From Paenibacillus farraposensis (GTDB lineage: Bacteria; Bacillota; Bacilli; Paenibacillales; Paenibacillaceae), in assembly GCF_020736845.1 (NCBI RefSeq), contig NZ_JAFFQR010000015.1, forward strand, positions 217,105 through 281,104: DNA of 64,000 bases. The letters run 5' to 3'. Position 1 is the stretch's first letter; each line of letters opens with the position of its first letter. Positions 50,604 through 59,871 of the stretch are shown here, piece after piece. The translations under genes and the position numbers were made by a program. A model generated the notes under the pieces. That model did no database searches and was not told the origin of the DNA. It saw only the letters and a list, made by a program, of their open reading frames with translations.

Positions 50604-51449
50604 ATGAATCAAAATTCCGGAATCAAGCAGCGCAGAGAAGAACGTATACAGCAGCTAATCGCGGGAAGACAATCCGAAATCTATTCCTCCGGTGTATACC
50701 AGGACAGGCACGGATATAGAGAAATGAATTCAATGCCCGTAATCAGTGCAAACCAGCCCAGAGACCCGGAAACCGAGTGGAAAAATGAACAGCAACGCTG
50801 GCGTCAATCTTTTGGAGAGAATCGTAGTCCGTCTTTTTGGACCTCTTTTTGGCGGAGATCAGTCATGGCAGCTGTGTTATTTGGGATGGTGTGGGGATTG
50901 TTTCGCTGGGATATTCCCTCCGCCGTCAATTTGAGAATGTTTATCGCGGATTCCTTGAATAAGGATATGGATTTTGCAGCAGCCAGACAGTGGTATGAAA
51001 CTTATTTTGACGGGGCTCCTTCCTTTTTACCGATTTTTGGAGAGGAGGCTGAAACACACAAAGTGGACGCGTACCGGAAGGCCTCTCCCCCACTCGAAGG
51101 CGCTATAACACAGCCGTTTGCTCTTAGCCTCAAAGGAGTGGAAATTACGCCGAATGTTACTGGCAACGGGGCAATCGCTGTTAAAAGTATAGATGCAGGA
51201 CGTGTATTGGACATCTTGAAGCATCCCCAAAGTGGAATTACAATTACCGTTCGCCACACTGGCGGTATTACAGCAACATATGGCCGGCTTTCCCGTTCTA
51301 CCCTAAAGGTAAACGACTGGGTTCAGGAGGGAGACGAAATGGGTGTCCTGCCAGCAAGTCGTAGAGGTAATGAGGCGGTGACTCTGTTTTTTGCAGTGCA
51401 GAGGGGGGATCAATTCATTGACCCGGCGGAAGTGGTAGCTCTTGATTAA
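50604..51449 (+). CDS. spoIVFA: Stage IV sporulation protein FA-like, degenerate M23 domain
   Basis: A 281-residue protein with a charged N-terminus, one membrane span (SVMAAVLFGMVWGLFRW, near residue 95) and a C-terminal LytM/M23-like domain (about 180-278). The zinc ligands of active M23 enzymes are not kept: the HxH position reads TLFFAVQRG and the upstream His is replaced in TATYGRLS. This fits SpoIVFA, which holds the SpoIVFB protease inactive in the mother-cell membrane until pro-sigma-K cleavage. ATG 50604 has GAGGGGG nine bases upstream. It overlaps spoIVFB by eight bases. Confidence 0.87.
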   Translation: MNQNSGIKQRREERIQQLIAGRQSEIYSSGVYQDRHGYREMNSMPVISANQPRDPETEWKNEQQRWRQSFGENRSPSFWTSFWRRSVMAAVLFGMVWGLFRWDIPSAVNLRMFIADSLNKDMDFAAARQWYETYFDGAPSFLPIFGEEAETHKVDAYRKASPPLEGAITQPFALSLKGVEITPNVTGNGAIAVKSIDAGRVLDILKHPQSGITITVRHTGGITATYGRLSRSTLKVNDWVQEGDEMGVLPASRRGNEAVTLFFAVQRGDQFIDPAEVVALD

Positions 51450-52320
51450 TGTCCGGGGTGTGACCTTATCACTGCATCCGCTTTTTGTGCTGGTCATGCT
51501 GACCTCTGTGCTGACTGGACATTTTGTTGAGATCATGACCTTGTTTGCGCTGGTGTTTATTCATGAACTGGGCCATGCGACAGCCGCTTCGTTGTTGGGC
51601 GCGCGAGTGCTTTCCATACAGATGCTGCCCTTTGGAGGAGTAGCGGTAATCGAGGATCAGGGGAGGCTCAATGCGTGGAAGGAGATCGTCATCGCGTTGG
51701 CTGGACCTCTGCAAAATGGAATCATGATCATCATCCTTTTAGGGCTCAGAAATATGAGCGGGGTAGAGCATGTTTATGTTGATTATGTTATTCAGGGAAA
51801 TGCAGTTATTGCATTGTTCAACTTGTTGCCGATTTTACCGCTGGATGGCGGGAAAGTGCTGCAGGCGTTGATCAGCTTGTCCTTTGCCTATCACCGTACA
51901 TTAGTGTGGACTTTTCGAGCCAGCATCGTAACGAGCCTGCTATTTTGTATCTATGGAATTTTGCCGCTGTTAGAAAAAAATGGATCTGTGCATTTAAATA
52001 TGCTGGCAATAGGGATTTTTTTGCTTTATTCTAATATTGTGGATTATCGTAATATTCCTTATCGTTTTATACGTTTTTTGCTGGGCAGGGACGAGCTCTT
52101 TTACCGTCAAGCAGCGAAGGGAAGCATAGCCTTGCCCATTGTATCCTTGCCTATGAAACATTTGGAGCCTGTTTTGCGTCTTTTTAGAAGAGACCGGTAT
52201 CATATGGTCTACGTCATGAATGAACAGGGACGAGTTGTCGCTGTATTGACGGAGCAACGTCTGATCCGCTCTTATTTTGCGGCACGTCCGCCGGATGGCG
52301 GGGAGTCCAAGCCCAAATAA
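51442..52320 (+). CDS. spoIVFB: Stage IV sporulation protein FB, site-2-type metalloprotease
   Basis: A 292-residue M50 membrane protease with six spans. Zinc motif HELGH in LVFIHELGHATAASLLGA near residue 43 and the third ligand in LLPILPLDGGKVLQ near residue 137 (the NPDG-equivalent). A CBS-like C-terminal domain ends near YVMNEQGRVVAVLTEQRLI. It cleaves pro-sigma-K during late sporulation. The start is TTG 51442 inside the spoIVFA end, suggesting translational coupling. Confidence 0.94.
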   Translation: MINVRGVTLSLHPLFVLVMLTSVLTGHFVEIMTLFALVFIHELGHATAASLLGARVLSIQMLPFGGVAVIEDQGRLNAWKEIVIALAGPLQNGIMIIILLGLRNMSGVEHVYVDYVIQGNAVIALFNLLPILPLDGGKVLQALISLSFAYHRTLVWTFRASIVTSLLFCIYGILPLLEKNGSVHLNMLAIGIFLLYSNIVDYRNIPYRFIRFLLGRDELFYRQAAKGSIALPIVSLPMKHLEPVLRLFRRDRYHMVYVMNEQGRVVAVLTEQRLIRSYFAARPPDGGESKPK

Positions 52321-52370
52321 ATTATTTTTTAAGCTGAGGAAGAGGCTGTATCCAGAGAGGTTGAAAAACC

Positions 52371-53555
52371 ATGAAGCAAATGATTGTGCAATGCCAGCAG
52401 CAGATGACCCAAATGGCGCTGTTGGAAGAGGGACGATTAGTTGAATATGCTGCTGAGCTGCCGCGAAAACGGGGGATTTTAGGTTCCTTTTTTAAAGCGA
52501 GAGTAGTCAATGTGCTGCCAGGTATGCAAGCCGCCTTTGTTGACATTGGCCAACGAAAGAATGCTTTTTTATATGTGGATGATGTACTTCACGCTCATTT
52601 GGACAAGCAGCCGCAGGTAAAGCCTTCTATTTCGGAACTGTTAAAGGTGGGTCAGGAAATTGTAGTGCAGGTATTAAAAGAGGCAGTTGGCGGCAAGGGA
52701 GCCAGAGTGACGACTCATTTCTCACTGCCGGGCCGCTGGATCGTATACATGCCCCGCGCCGATTATGTAGCTGTATCCAAGAAGATCGAGCGTGAAGGAG
52801 AGCGTGCCCGTTTGAAGGCAATGGGAGAGCAGCTGCGCACGGACGAGGAAGGGATCATTATTCGTACCGTTTCTGAGGAAATGGGGATAGAGGCGATTGA
52901 AAATGATCTAAACCAGCTGCGTCAGCAGTGGGCGGTCATTCAGCGTAAAGCTGGTGAACACTCGGCTCCATGTGAATTACACCGCGATTTAAGCATCGTT
53001 CAGCGTTTGATTCGGGATGTGTTTACACCGGAACAGGATGAACTGGTCATTGACAGCGAGGAGCAAGCGAAGGAAGCGGAAATCATGCTGCAACAGATTA
53101 GTCCGGGGAAAGCGCGTGTGCGCCTATTCCATAATGCAGAGGACACGATATTCAATGCCTATGGTATCAATGAGCAGCTAGAACACGATTTTGCACGAAA
53201 GATATGGCTTCAGGGCGGCGGATACATTGTTATTGATCATACAGAAGCATTGACCGTTATTGATGTGAATACCGGAAAGTTTACGGGCGGCAGTAATCTG
53301 GAAGAGACAGTGACCCGGACTAACATCGAAGCAGCAGAGGAAATTGCCCGACTGGTGCGTGTACGCGATATTGGCGGGATTATTATCATTGATTTTATTG
53401 ACATGGAAAAAGAGGAGAACCGCCGGGAAGTATCCTCTGTTCTGGAAGCCAAGCTGAAGAAGGATCGGACCAAATCATATGTTGTGGGATGGACGCGGCT
53501 AGGTCTTCTGGAAATGACTCGTAAAAAGGCGCGTCAGGAAAAGACGCTCATGTAA
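52371..53555 (+). CDS. Ribonuclease E/G family protein
   Basis: A 394-residue endoribonuclease. It has an S1 RNA-binding insert (FFKARVVNVLPGMQAAFVDI, residues 40-120), and the DNase I-like catalytic domain with D298 in VIDVNTGKFTGGSN and D341 in IIIIDFIDMEKE, the two magnesium ligands. It ends at LGLLEMTRKKARQEKTLM, just where E. coli RNase G/E continues into the CPxC zinc-link and small domain, so the zinc-link is absent. The next stop is clean and I see no frameshift. The gene would cleave AU-rich single-stranded RNA. It stands between spoIVFB and rplU, an insertion relative to B. subtilis, which lacks RNase E/G. Confidence 0.93.
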   Translation: MKQMIVQCQQQMTQMALLEEGRLVEYAAELPRKRGILGSFFKARVVNVLPGMQAAFVDIGQRKNAFLYVDDVLHAHLDKQPQVKPSISELLKVGQEIVVQVLKEAVGGKGARVTTHFSLPGRWIVYMPRADYVAVSKKIEREGERARLKAMGEQLRTDEEGIIIRTVSEEMGIEAIENDLNQLRQQWAVIQRKAGEHSAPCELHRDLSIVQRLIRDVFTPEQDELVIDSEEQAKEAEIMLQQISPGKARVRLFHNAEDTIFNAYGINEQLEHDFARKIWLQGGGYIVIDHTEALTVIDVNTGKFTGGSNLEETVTRTNIEAAEEIARLVRVRDIGGIIIIDFIDMEKEENRREVSSVLEAKLKKDRTKSYVVGWTRLGLLEMTRKKARQEKTLM

Positions 53556-53592
53556 AGCAAACTGAAAATCAACATCATTTCAAGACTAGAGG

Positions 53593-53621
53593 TTGAATGT
53601 CGATGCAGCCTGTGCTATAAT
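53593..53621 (+). promoter_or_regulatory. rplU promoter
   Basis: TTGAAT (53593-53598), 17-base spacer, perfect TATAAT (53616-53621). Confidence 0.85.
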
Positions 53622-53627
53622 CGCTTG

Positions 53628-53754
53628 GTATGTGTGATGCGTAAGTTTTGCTGCACATGCTGTAACCGCTCCGATCAGGTATTGAAGCGCAGTATCTTTA
53701 GGGAAGCTGCCACCTGCTATTAGGCGAGTCTGAGAAATAAGGAGGTGCAAGCAA
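53628..53754 (+). promoter_or_regulatory. Ribosomal protein L21 leader
   Basis: The roughly 125-base leader between the promoter and rplU has the position, length and GCTG/CAGC-rich pairing expected for the Firmicute L21 leader, an autoregulatory element bound by ribosomal protein L21. I recognise it by context and can only partly trace the stems. Confidence 0.6.
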
Positions 53755-54066
53755 ATGTACGCAATTATTGAAACAGGTGGTAAACAATACAAAGTTCAAG
53801 AGGGCGACGTATTGTTCATCGAGAAGTTGGAAGCGAACGATGGTGAAACTGTAACGTTCGACCGTGTTCTGGCAGTGTCTGGCGACAATGGCTTGACAGC
53901 AGGTACACCGCTTCTTTCCGGAGCTTCTGTAACAGCTAAAGTTGAGAAGCATGGTAAAGGGCAAAAGGTCATTGTATACAAATACAAACCTAAAAAGAAC
54001 TACCATGTGAAGCAAGGTCATCGTCAACCGTACACGAAAGTGACGATTGAAAAAATCCAAGCGTAA
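53755..54066 (+). CDS. rplU: 50S ribosomal protein L21
   Basis: A 103-residue protein opening [20 protein letters not shown] and ending in a basic RNA-binding tail with [29 protein letters not shown] precedes the ATG. First gene of the conserved rplU-prp-rpmA operon. Confidence 0.99.
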   Translation: MYAIIETGGKQYKVQEGDVLFIEKLEANDGETVTFDRVLAVSGDNGLTAGTPLLSGASVTAKVEKHGKGQKVIVYKYKPKKNYHVKQGHRQPYTKVTIEKIQA

Positions 54067-54079
54067 GAGGGTGCGATAA

Positions 54080-54406
54080 GTGATTATCGTGCGCATTACA
54101 CGACTGGAAGATGGCAGCATACAGGGATTTTCTATTAAAGGACATGCGAATTACGCCAAGTCTGGCGAGGATATCGTATGTGCGGGTGTTTCAGCGGTAA
54201 CTGTAGGAACTGTCAATTCGATCGAAGCTCTTACGAACGTTGAGATGGACACAGAAATGAAGAACGGCTTTTTGAGCGCGTATCTTTCTCCTGATAGTCA
54301 TCATGTAACAAACGCACAGGTTCAACTGCTGTTGGAGTCCATGGTGATTATGCTGACCAGTATTGCTGAATCATATGGGAAGTATATTCAAATAGAAAAT
54401 AAATGA
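54080..54406 (+). CDS. prp: Ribosomal-processing cysteine protease Prp
   Basis: A 108-residue protease (ysxB position). The catalytic pair is H22 and C34 in [19 protein letters not shown]. Prp removes the N-terminal extension of L27, which is encoded immediately downstream and carries the extension. GTG start with GAGGGTG upstream. Confidence 0.95.
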   Translation: MIIVRITRLEDGSIQGFSIKGHANYAKSGEDIVCAGVSAVTVGTVNSIEALTNVEMDTEMKNGFLSAYLSPDSHHVTNAQVQLLLESMVIMLTSIAESYGKYIQIENK

Positions 54407-54423
54407 AGAAGGAGGTAGACATC

Positions 54424-54741
54424 ATGTTGAAATTGACATTGGATCTTCAACTATTCGCATCGAAAAAAGGTGTAGGTTCCACGAAAAACGGACGTGACAG
54501 CAGATCGAAACGTCTTGGCGTGAAACGTGCTGACGGTCAAACAGTAACCGGCGGTAGCATCCTGGTTCGTCAACGCGGAACGAAAATTCACCCTGGTGCG
54601 AACGTGGGCATCGGTAAGGACGACACTCTGTTCGCGAAAGTGGACGGCGTTGTGAAGTTTGAACGTTGGGGCCGTGATCGTAAAAAGGTGAGCATCTACC
54701 CGATTGACGCTGCTCCAGTAGCGGCTACTGTAGAAGCTTAA
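54424..54741 (+). CDS. rpmA: 50S ribosomal protein L27 with cleavable N-terminal extension
   Basis: A 105-residue L27: body [20 protein letters not shown] onward. The start [12 protein letters not shown] carries the Firmicute-type extension ending in LF, with predicted Prp cleavage between F11 and A12. In S. aureus and B. subtilis the extension reads MLKLNLQFFA-like, so here it is about two residues longer. ATG 54424 follows AAGGAGGT. The terminator follows after 19 bases. Confidence 0.98.
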   Translation: MLKLTLDLQLFASKKGVGSTKNGRDSRSKRLGVKRADGQTVTGGSILVRQRGTKIHPGANVGIGKDDTLFAKVDGVVKFERWGRDRKKVSIYPIDAAPVAATVEA

Positions 54742-54760
54742 TAGCGGCTTAGATACGCTG

Positions 54761-54795
54761 AAAAGCCTCCGGCACTTTTGTCGGAGGCTTTTTTG
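54761..54795 (+). terminator. Terminator of rplU-prp-rpmA
   Basis: AAAAGCCTCCG pairs with CGGAGGCTTTTTT across a nine-base loop. Confidence 0.95.
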
Positions 54796-54888
54796 TATGA
54801 TGGTAATGAACTGGAAAGTTAGTCTGTGCTATACTGGACTAAGGGTTATTCAAAAATCCATTTAATTATGGCAGAACGGAGAGAAGCC

Positions 54889-55626
54889 ATGTTCCAGCGG
54901 ATAAGAGCGCCTTATTTGGCGTTGGGTTCTATTCTGATTCCTTTGGTTTTTTCACTGCTCTATCCTGAAGGTTTAACGATTATCATATTAGCTGTGTGGT
55001 CTGTTGCTGCTGCTTGCTTTGGCATGTGGTACATACATAGACTGGCTGAGAATGAGCAAAAAGCTATTTTGCGCTCGTTGGAGCGTACAGCTATCGCAAC
55101 GCTAAACCATCATCGGCATGACTGGATGAATGACCTACAGGTGCTTTATGGCTATATTCGTATGAATAAGCATGATAAATCAGCTGCTTATGTGGAAACA
55201 ATAAAAGAGCGCGTGGCCGAAGACAGTAAAATATCCAAGCTGGGTGTTCCTTCACTGGTATTTTATTTGCAATCCTTTCGTGTGAACGCCGGGAATTTAC
55301 AGTTGTCAGTGCAGGTTGAGGAGCAGTTAAGGTTGGACACTGTCATGTCTCCCGAAGACGGCGAGTCGCTTGCCTCGATTGTCATAGAAACGGTGCGTGC
55401 ATATCAATACGGCGGCGACCGGTCGTCTTGGGGAGAAGTGCGCAGATTGACACTCTTTTTCGGTATGGATCACAATGATGTTATTGTCCGCTTCGAAGGA
55501 AGTGGAATGCCTGATGATTCGAATTTATTAAAGCAGATCAGATCCGTGCACGGAAGTGAACGCATTCGAACAGAGAAGCTCCCTACAGGCGATATGCTTC
55601 AGATTCGGATGGAGTGCCAGACATAA
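54889..55626 (+). CDS. spo0B: Sporulation initiation phosphotransferase Spo0B-like, membrane-anchored
   Basis: A 245-residue protein. Residues 8-25 and 28-49 are two membrane segments, followed by the Spo0B helical hairpin with the phospho-histidine H77 in [19 protein letters not shown] and a degenerate histidine-kinase-like ATPase domain without clear N or G boxes. Spo0B passes phosphate from Spo0F to Spo0A in the sporulation phosphorelay. The B. subtilis protein is soluble, so the membrane anchor is a difference. ATG 54889 has GGAGAG upstream; an earlier ATG lacks a site. Position between rpmA and obg equals B. subtilis. Confidence 0.9.
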   Translation: MFQRIRAPYLALGSILIPLVFSLLYPEGLTIIILAVWSVAAACFGMWYIHRLAENEQKAILRSLERTAIATLNHHRHDWMNDLQVLYGYIRMNKHDKSAAYVETIKERVAEDSKISKLGVPSLVFYLQSFRVNAGNLQLSVQVEEQLRLDTVMSPEDGESLASIVIETVRAYQYGGDRSSWGEVRRLTLFFGMDHNDVIVRFEGSGMPDDSNLLKQIRSVHGSERIRTEKLPTGDMLQIRMECQT

Positions 55627-55639
55627 GGAAGGTGTAACC

Positions 55640-56950
55640 ATGTTTGTAGATAAAGCGAAGATTTTTGTTAAAGGCGGTGACGGTGGAGACGGCTTGATTG
55701 CGTTTCGCCGTGAAAAATACGTTCCTGAAGGCGGCCCGGCTGGTGGCGACGGGGGAAACGGTGGAGATGTGATTTTCCGTGTAGATGAAGGGCTGCGTAC
55801 CTTGATGGATTTTCGGTACCAACGGCATTTTAAAGCCCAGCGCGGTGTAAAGGGCCGCAACAAATCTCAACACGGAGCTAATGCGGAGCACATGATTGTA
55901 CGCATACCACCAGGAACGGTCATCACAGATGATGATACGGGTGAAGTGCTGGCAGATATGACACGCCATGGACAACAGGTAATCGTAGCCAAAGGTGGAC
56001 GCGGAGGACGCGGGAATATCCGTTTTGCTTCGCCTAGTAATCCGGCGCCTGAACTGGCTGAGAACGGTGAAGAGGGACAAGAGCGTTATATTACCCTTGA
56101 GCTGAAAGTGATGGCTGACGTAGGCCTGGTTGGTTTCCCAAGCGTAGGGAAATCTACTTTGCTGTCAGTTGTGTCCTCTGCAAAACCGAAGATTGGCGCC
56201 TATCATTTTACAACGATTACCCCGAATTTGGGCGTCGTGGATGTGGGTGACCATCGTAACTTTGTAATGGCTGATCTGCCTGGATTGATTGAAGGAGCTC
56301 ATGAAGGTGTTGGGCTTGGGCATGAATTTTTGCGGCATATTGAGCGGACGCGCATTATTATCCATGTCGTGGATATGGCAGGCTCCGAGGGACGCGATCC
56401 ATTTGAGGATTGGACTAAAATTAACGACGAATTGAAGCAATATAATGCAGGCTTGGCGGAGCGTCCACAAATTGTAGCGGCGAATAAAATGGATATGCCG
56501 GAAGCGGATGAAAAACTGGCGCAATTCAAAGAGCAAGTCGCTGCAGTTCGTCCGGACCTGGAGATTATGCCCATTTCCTCGCTGACACGCCAAGGTGTTA
56601 AAGAATTGCTCTACCGGGCTGCTGATTTGCTGGATCAAATACCGGACGAGCCGGTCGTTGAGGAAGTAGCAGACGTGAATGAGCGCAAGGTGTTCAAGCT
56701 AAATACGACAGAAGACGAAGGCTTTACGATTGTACGTGAAAACGAAACCTTCGTCGTACACAGCCCTAAAATTGAGCGTATGATGAAACGCATGCAGCTG
56801 AATTCGCATGATGCCATTTTGAAATTGGCAAGAACGATGCGGCACATGGGTGTGGATGCCGAGCTGCGTAAGCGCGGTGCCACCGATGGTACATCTGTAC
56901 GCATTGCCGATTTCGAGTTCGAATTTGTGGAAGGCAGCAGCTACTACTAA
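55640..56950 (+). CDS. obg: GTPase Obg
   Basis: A 436-residue GTPase: glycine-rich Obg fold [20 protein letters not shown] (residues 1-158), G-domain with [19 protein letters not shown] near residue 165, [29 protein letters not shown], and the C-terminal OCT domain ending in [12 protein letters not shown]. It is essential in ribosome assembly and stress/sporulation control. ATG 55640 follows AAGGAAGGTG; 13 bases after spo0B, so co-transcribed. Confidence 0.97.
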   Translation: MFVDKAKIFVKGGDGGDGLIAFRREKYVPEGGPAGGDGGNGGDVIFRVDEGLRTLMDFRYQRHFKAQRGVKGRNKSQHGANAEHMIVRIPPGTVITDDDTGEVLADMTRHGQQVIVAKGGRGGRGNIRFASPSNPAPELAENGEEGQERYITLELKVMADVGLVGFPSVGKSTLLSVVSSAKPKIGAYHFTTITPNLGVVDVGDHRNFVMADLPGLIEGAHEGVGLGHEFLRHIERTRIIIHVVDMAGSEGRDPFEDWTKINDELKQYNAGLAERPQIVAANKMDMPEADEKLAQFKEQVAAVRPDLEIMPISSLTRQGVKELLYRAADLLDQIPDEPVVEEVADVNERKVFKLNTTEDEGFTIVRENETFVVHSPKIERMMKRMQLNSHDAILKLARTMRHMGVDAELRKRGATDGTSVRIADFEFEFVEGSSYY

Positions 56951-56972
56951 AAATAATTTATAGCCTGAAATG

Positions 56973-57028
56973 ACGGCTACTGTACTATTGGGGATCATCC
57001 CTTTAGATGACAGTAGCCGTTTTTTGTA
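56973..57028 (+). terminator. Terminator of spo0B-obg
   Basis: ACGGCTACTGT pairs with ACAGTAGCCGT, with an inner GGGATcATCCC hairpin, followed by TTTTTT. Confidence 0.93.
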
Positions 57029-57036
57029 TAGTTAGC

Positions 57037-57065
57037 TTGCTGATTTTCAGGAGTTCCGATATAAT
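57037..57065 (+). promoter_or_regulatory. Promoter of the ACT protein-hom-thrB-pheA-ilvE operon
   Basis: TTGCTG (57037-57042), exact 17-base spacer, TATAAT (57060-57065). Confidence 0.75.
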
Positions 57066-57107
57066 GTCCTCTATACAAAAACATAAGTCTTTGAGGAGAG
57101 GACGTTC

Positions 57108-57545
57108 GTGAAAGAGCGCTATTACTTGGTACGGGAAGATATTTTGCCTGAAGCGATTGTGAAGACAATACAGGTTAAGCTGCTGCTGGCTTCAGGAGAT
57201 GTTAAAACCGTGCATGAGGCCGTGGAACAAGTAGGGCTAAGCCGGAGCGCCTTTTATAAATATAAAGATGGCATCCACTTGGTTAACCAGCTGGAGCGTG
57301 AGCGAATTGTCAATATTTCTATTGATTTGGAACATCAATCCGGCATGCTGTCCAGGGTGCTTGGCAGGGTGGCAGATTACGGAGGCAATGTACTGACCAT
57401 CCAACAGAGTATTCCGCTGCAAGGCAGAGCCAACGTTGTCATCTCGGTGGAAATGTCCAGACTCAGTGAAGAACTGGGTGTTCTGCTTGAAGGCCTTGAG
57501 AGCATCTCTGGCGTCAAACGCGTTCGCCTGATTGGACAGAGCTAG
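57108..57545 (+). CDS. pheB: ACT-domain protein, PheB/ThrR-like
   Basis: A 145-residue protein of the UPF0735 family. Residues 1-65 hold a helix-turn-helix-like segment (ASGDVKTVHEAVEQVGLSRS, AFYKYKDGI), and residues 70-142 an ACT ligand-binding domain (IVNISIDLEHQSGMLSRVLG). In B. subtilis a member of this family (ThrR) has been reported as repressor of threonine-pathway genes; hom lies right after it here, which fits. GTG start with TTGAGGAGAGG upstream. The amino-acid ligand is not determined. Confidence 0.85.
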   Translation: MKERYYLVREDILPEAIVKTIQVKLLLASGDVKTVHEAVEQVGLSRSAFYKYKDGIHLVNQLERERIVNISIDLEHQSGMLSRVLGRVADYGGNVLTIQQSIPLQGRANVVISVEMSRLSEELGVLLEGLESISGVKRVRLIGQS

Positions 57546-57588
57546 GGCTATACCGCCCATTAGATAAAAGTTAGCAGGAGGGGAATGG

Positions 57589-58875
57589 ATGAAACCGGTC
57601 AAAGTAGGATTGCTAGGTTTAGGCACGGTAGGAACGGGAGTTGTTCGAATCGTAGAAGGGAATCAGGAAGATTTAAGCAGACAAGTTGGTTCACCTATCA
57701 TTATTGAGAAAATAGCTGTAAAAAATATAGACAAATATCGCTCCATTGAAGTGGATACCGCCAAGCTTACTGAGGACCCATGGGAAGTCATTCTTGATCC
57801 TGGCATTGATGTCATTATCGAAGTCATGGGCGGGGTTGATCAGACGAAGGGATACATTCTGGAGGCGTTGGAGCGTGGCAAGCACATTGTTACAGCCAAT
57901 AAGGACTTAATGGCTCTGCATGGCTCTGAGGTATTAGCTAAGGCGCAGCAAAAGCAGTGTGATATTTTTTATGAAGCCAGCGTAGCGGGCGGGATTCCGA
58001 TTATTCGTACCTTGATTGAAGGTTTCTCCTCTGACCGTATCACCCGTATTATGGGTATTGTGAATGGTACGACAAATTTCATTTTAACTAAAATGAGCCA
58101 GGAGGGAGCTTCGTACGAGGAGGTTCTGAAGGAAGCACAGGAGCTTGGATACGCTGAAGCCGATCCAACCTCGGATGTAGAGGGGCTGGACGCCGCTCGT
58201 AAAATGGCGATTCTCGGCACGCTTGGTTTCCGTTCTAATGTAGAACTCAAGGATGTCAGTGTCAGTGGGATTTCGAAGGTGACCAGTGAGGACATCGTTT
58301 TTGCCAAAAAGCTGGGCTATGAAATGAAATTGCTTGGTATTGCGGAACGTCAGGGTGATGAGTTTACGATCAACGTTCAGCCGACTATGGTACGCAAGCA
58401 GCATCCATTGGCTTCGGTGAACGGGGTATTTAACGCGGTGTATGTGCATGGTGAAGCAGTGGGTGAAACGATGTTTTATGGTGCGGGCGCAGGTGAATTG
58501 CCGACGGCTACTTCAGTTGTGGCTGATCTGGTAGCTGTTGTGAAAAATCTCAAGCTCGGTGTGAACGGGCTTAAAGCAATCGTGCCTTACAAACCCAAAA
58601 AAATCAGCAATGACAAAGACGTATATTTCAAAAACTTTGTGCTGCTGCATGTGGCTGATAAAGCCGGGGTATTGGCGCGGATTACGCAGGTATTTGCTGA
58701 ATTCGACGTCAGTTTGGCATCTGTTGTACAGCAGCCGAATGAGGCTAATCCCGATGCGGAAATTATTATTGTAACGCATTTGGCCAGCAAAGCGAGTATG
58801 AAAAAGGTATTGGAGCATTTTGAAACTTTGGACGTGATTCGTCGCATCAAGAGTGTATATCGGGTAGAAGGATAG
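57589..58875 (+). CDS. hom: Homoserine dehydrogenase
   Basis: A 428-residue enzyme reducing aspartate semialdehyde to homoserine. NAD(P) motif VGLLGLGTVGTGVVRIVEGN, catalytic region VNGTTNFILTKMSQEG with GYAEADPTSDVEGLDAARKM near residue 195, and a C-terminal ACT domain (KNFVLLHVADKAGVLARITQ near residue 345) for feedback control. GCAGGAGG lies before the ATG. Confidence 0.97.
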   Translation: MKPVKVGLLGLGTVGTGVVRIVEGNQEDLSRQVGSPIIIEKIAVKNIDKYRSIEVDTAKLTEDPWEVILDPGIDVIIEVMGGVDQTKGYILEALERGKHIVTANKDLMALHGSEVLAKAQQKQCDIFYEASVAGGIPIIRTLIEGFSSDRITRIMGIVNGTTNFILTKMSQEGASYEEVLKEAQELGYAEADPTSDVEGLDAARKMAILGTLGFRSNVELKDVSVSGISKVTSEDIVFAKKLGYEMKLLGIAERQGDEFTINVQPTMVRKQHPLASVNGVFNAVYVHGEAVGETMFYGAGAGELPTATSVVADLVAVVKNLKLGVNGLKAIVPYKPKKISNDKDVYFKNFVLLHVADKAGVLARITQVFAEFDVSLASVVQQPNEANPDAEIIIVTHLASKASMKKVLEHFETLDVIRRIKSVYRVEG

Positions 58876-58902
58876 TCCATAAAAGCAGGAGGAATTGTCT
58901 GT

Positions 58903-59871
58903 ATGACCGTTTTGAAAACAGCCAGGGTGCGTGTGCCTGCGAGTACCGCCAACCTGGGACCCGGTTTTGATACATTGGGCATGGCGTTGTCCTTATATGC
59001 TTGGATTGAATTGAAAGAGGCCGAACAGACAGCTTTCCATCTGTACGGAGATGAAATGAATGGGGTTCCCCAAGATAAAACAAATTTGATTTACAAGGTA
59101 GCGCAAATGGTTTTTCAGGAAGCTGGTGTATCTGTTCCTGAACTGGATATATCGATGTACTCGGATATTCCGCTTACCCGTGGTTTGGGCAGCAGTGCCT
59201 CTGCCATTGTAGGCGCTCTAGTGGCTGCCAACACGATGATCGGCTCACCTTTGCCAGCCTCCAAGCTGTTTGACATGGCAACTGCCATTGAAAAGCATCC
59301 GGACAATGTTGGAGCCTCCCTGTTTGGCGGTATTATTACTGCCGTGTGGGATGGCGATCATGCCAAGCACATACGGATTGAGCCGGATGCCAATCTGGAG
59401 GCTATCGTAGTCATTCCAGAGTTTCAGCTATCCACGTCCAAGGCCAGAGAAGTGCTGCCTGCCCAGGTATCCTTGAAGGATGCCGTATACAATGTTAGTC
59501 ATGCTTCAATGCTTGTGGCAGCTCTGGCATCGGGCCGAACAGAGTTGATCGCTGAAGCGATGCGTGATCGGCTTCATCAGCCTTACCGTGCGGAGCTTGT
59601 GCCGGGTATGACGGAAATCCTTGAGAATGCGCACCATCATGGTGCTCTGGGCGTGGCACTCAGCGGGGCTGGACCGACACTACTCGCGTTGAGTGATCGC
59701 CGGGAAAATCGGAAAGCGGAGTTGGAACGGTATTTAACGGAGACGATGAGTAAGCAGGATATCCAGGCCTCTGTTTTAAAATTGCACCCAGAGAGTGAAG
59801 GCGTTAAAGTATATACGGAAGGGGATACAATTCCTTTTGTGGATATGATTAAAGGGGAGCTTGTGAAATGA
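58903..59871 (+). CDS. thrB: Homoserine kinase
   Basis: A 322-residue GHMP kinase: RVRVPASTANLGPGFDTLGM near residue 8, ATP loop LTRGLGSSASAIVGALVAAN near residue 92, and GVALSGAGPTLLALSD near residue 248. It phosphorylates homoserine for threonine synthesis. thrC, which usually neighbours it, is not in the window. Its stop overlaps the pheA start (ATGA). Confidence 0.96.
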   Translation: MTVLKTARVRVPASTANLGPGFDTLGMALSLYAWIELKEAEQTAFHLYGDEMNGVPQDKTNLIYKVAQMVFQEAGVSVPELDISMYSDIPLTRGLGSSASAIVGALVAANTMIGSPLPASKLFDMATAIEKHPDNVGASLFGGIITAVWDGDHAKHIRIEPDANLEAIVVIPEFQLSTSKAREVLPAQVSLKDAVYNVSHASMLVAALASGRTELIAEAMRDRLHQPYRAELVPGMTEILENAHHHGALGVALSGAGPTLLALSDRRENRKAELERYLTETMSKQDIQASVLKLHPESEGVKVYTEGDTIPFVDMIKGELVK

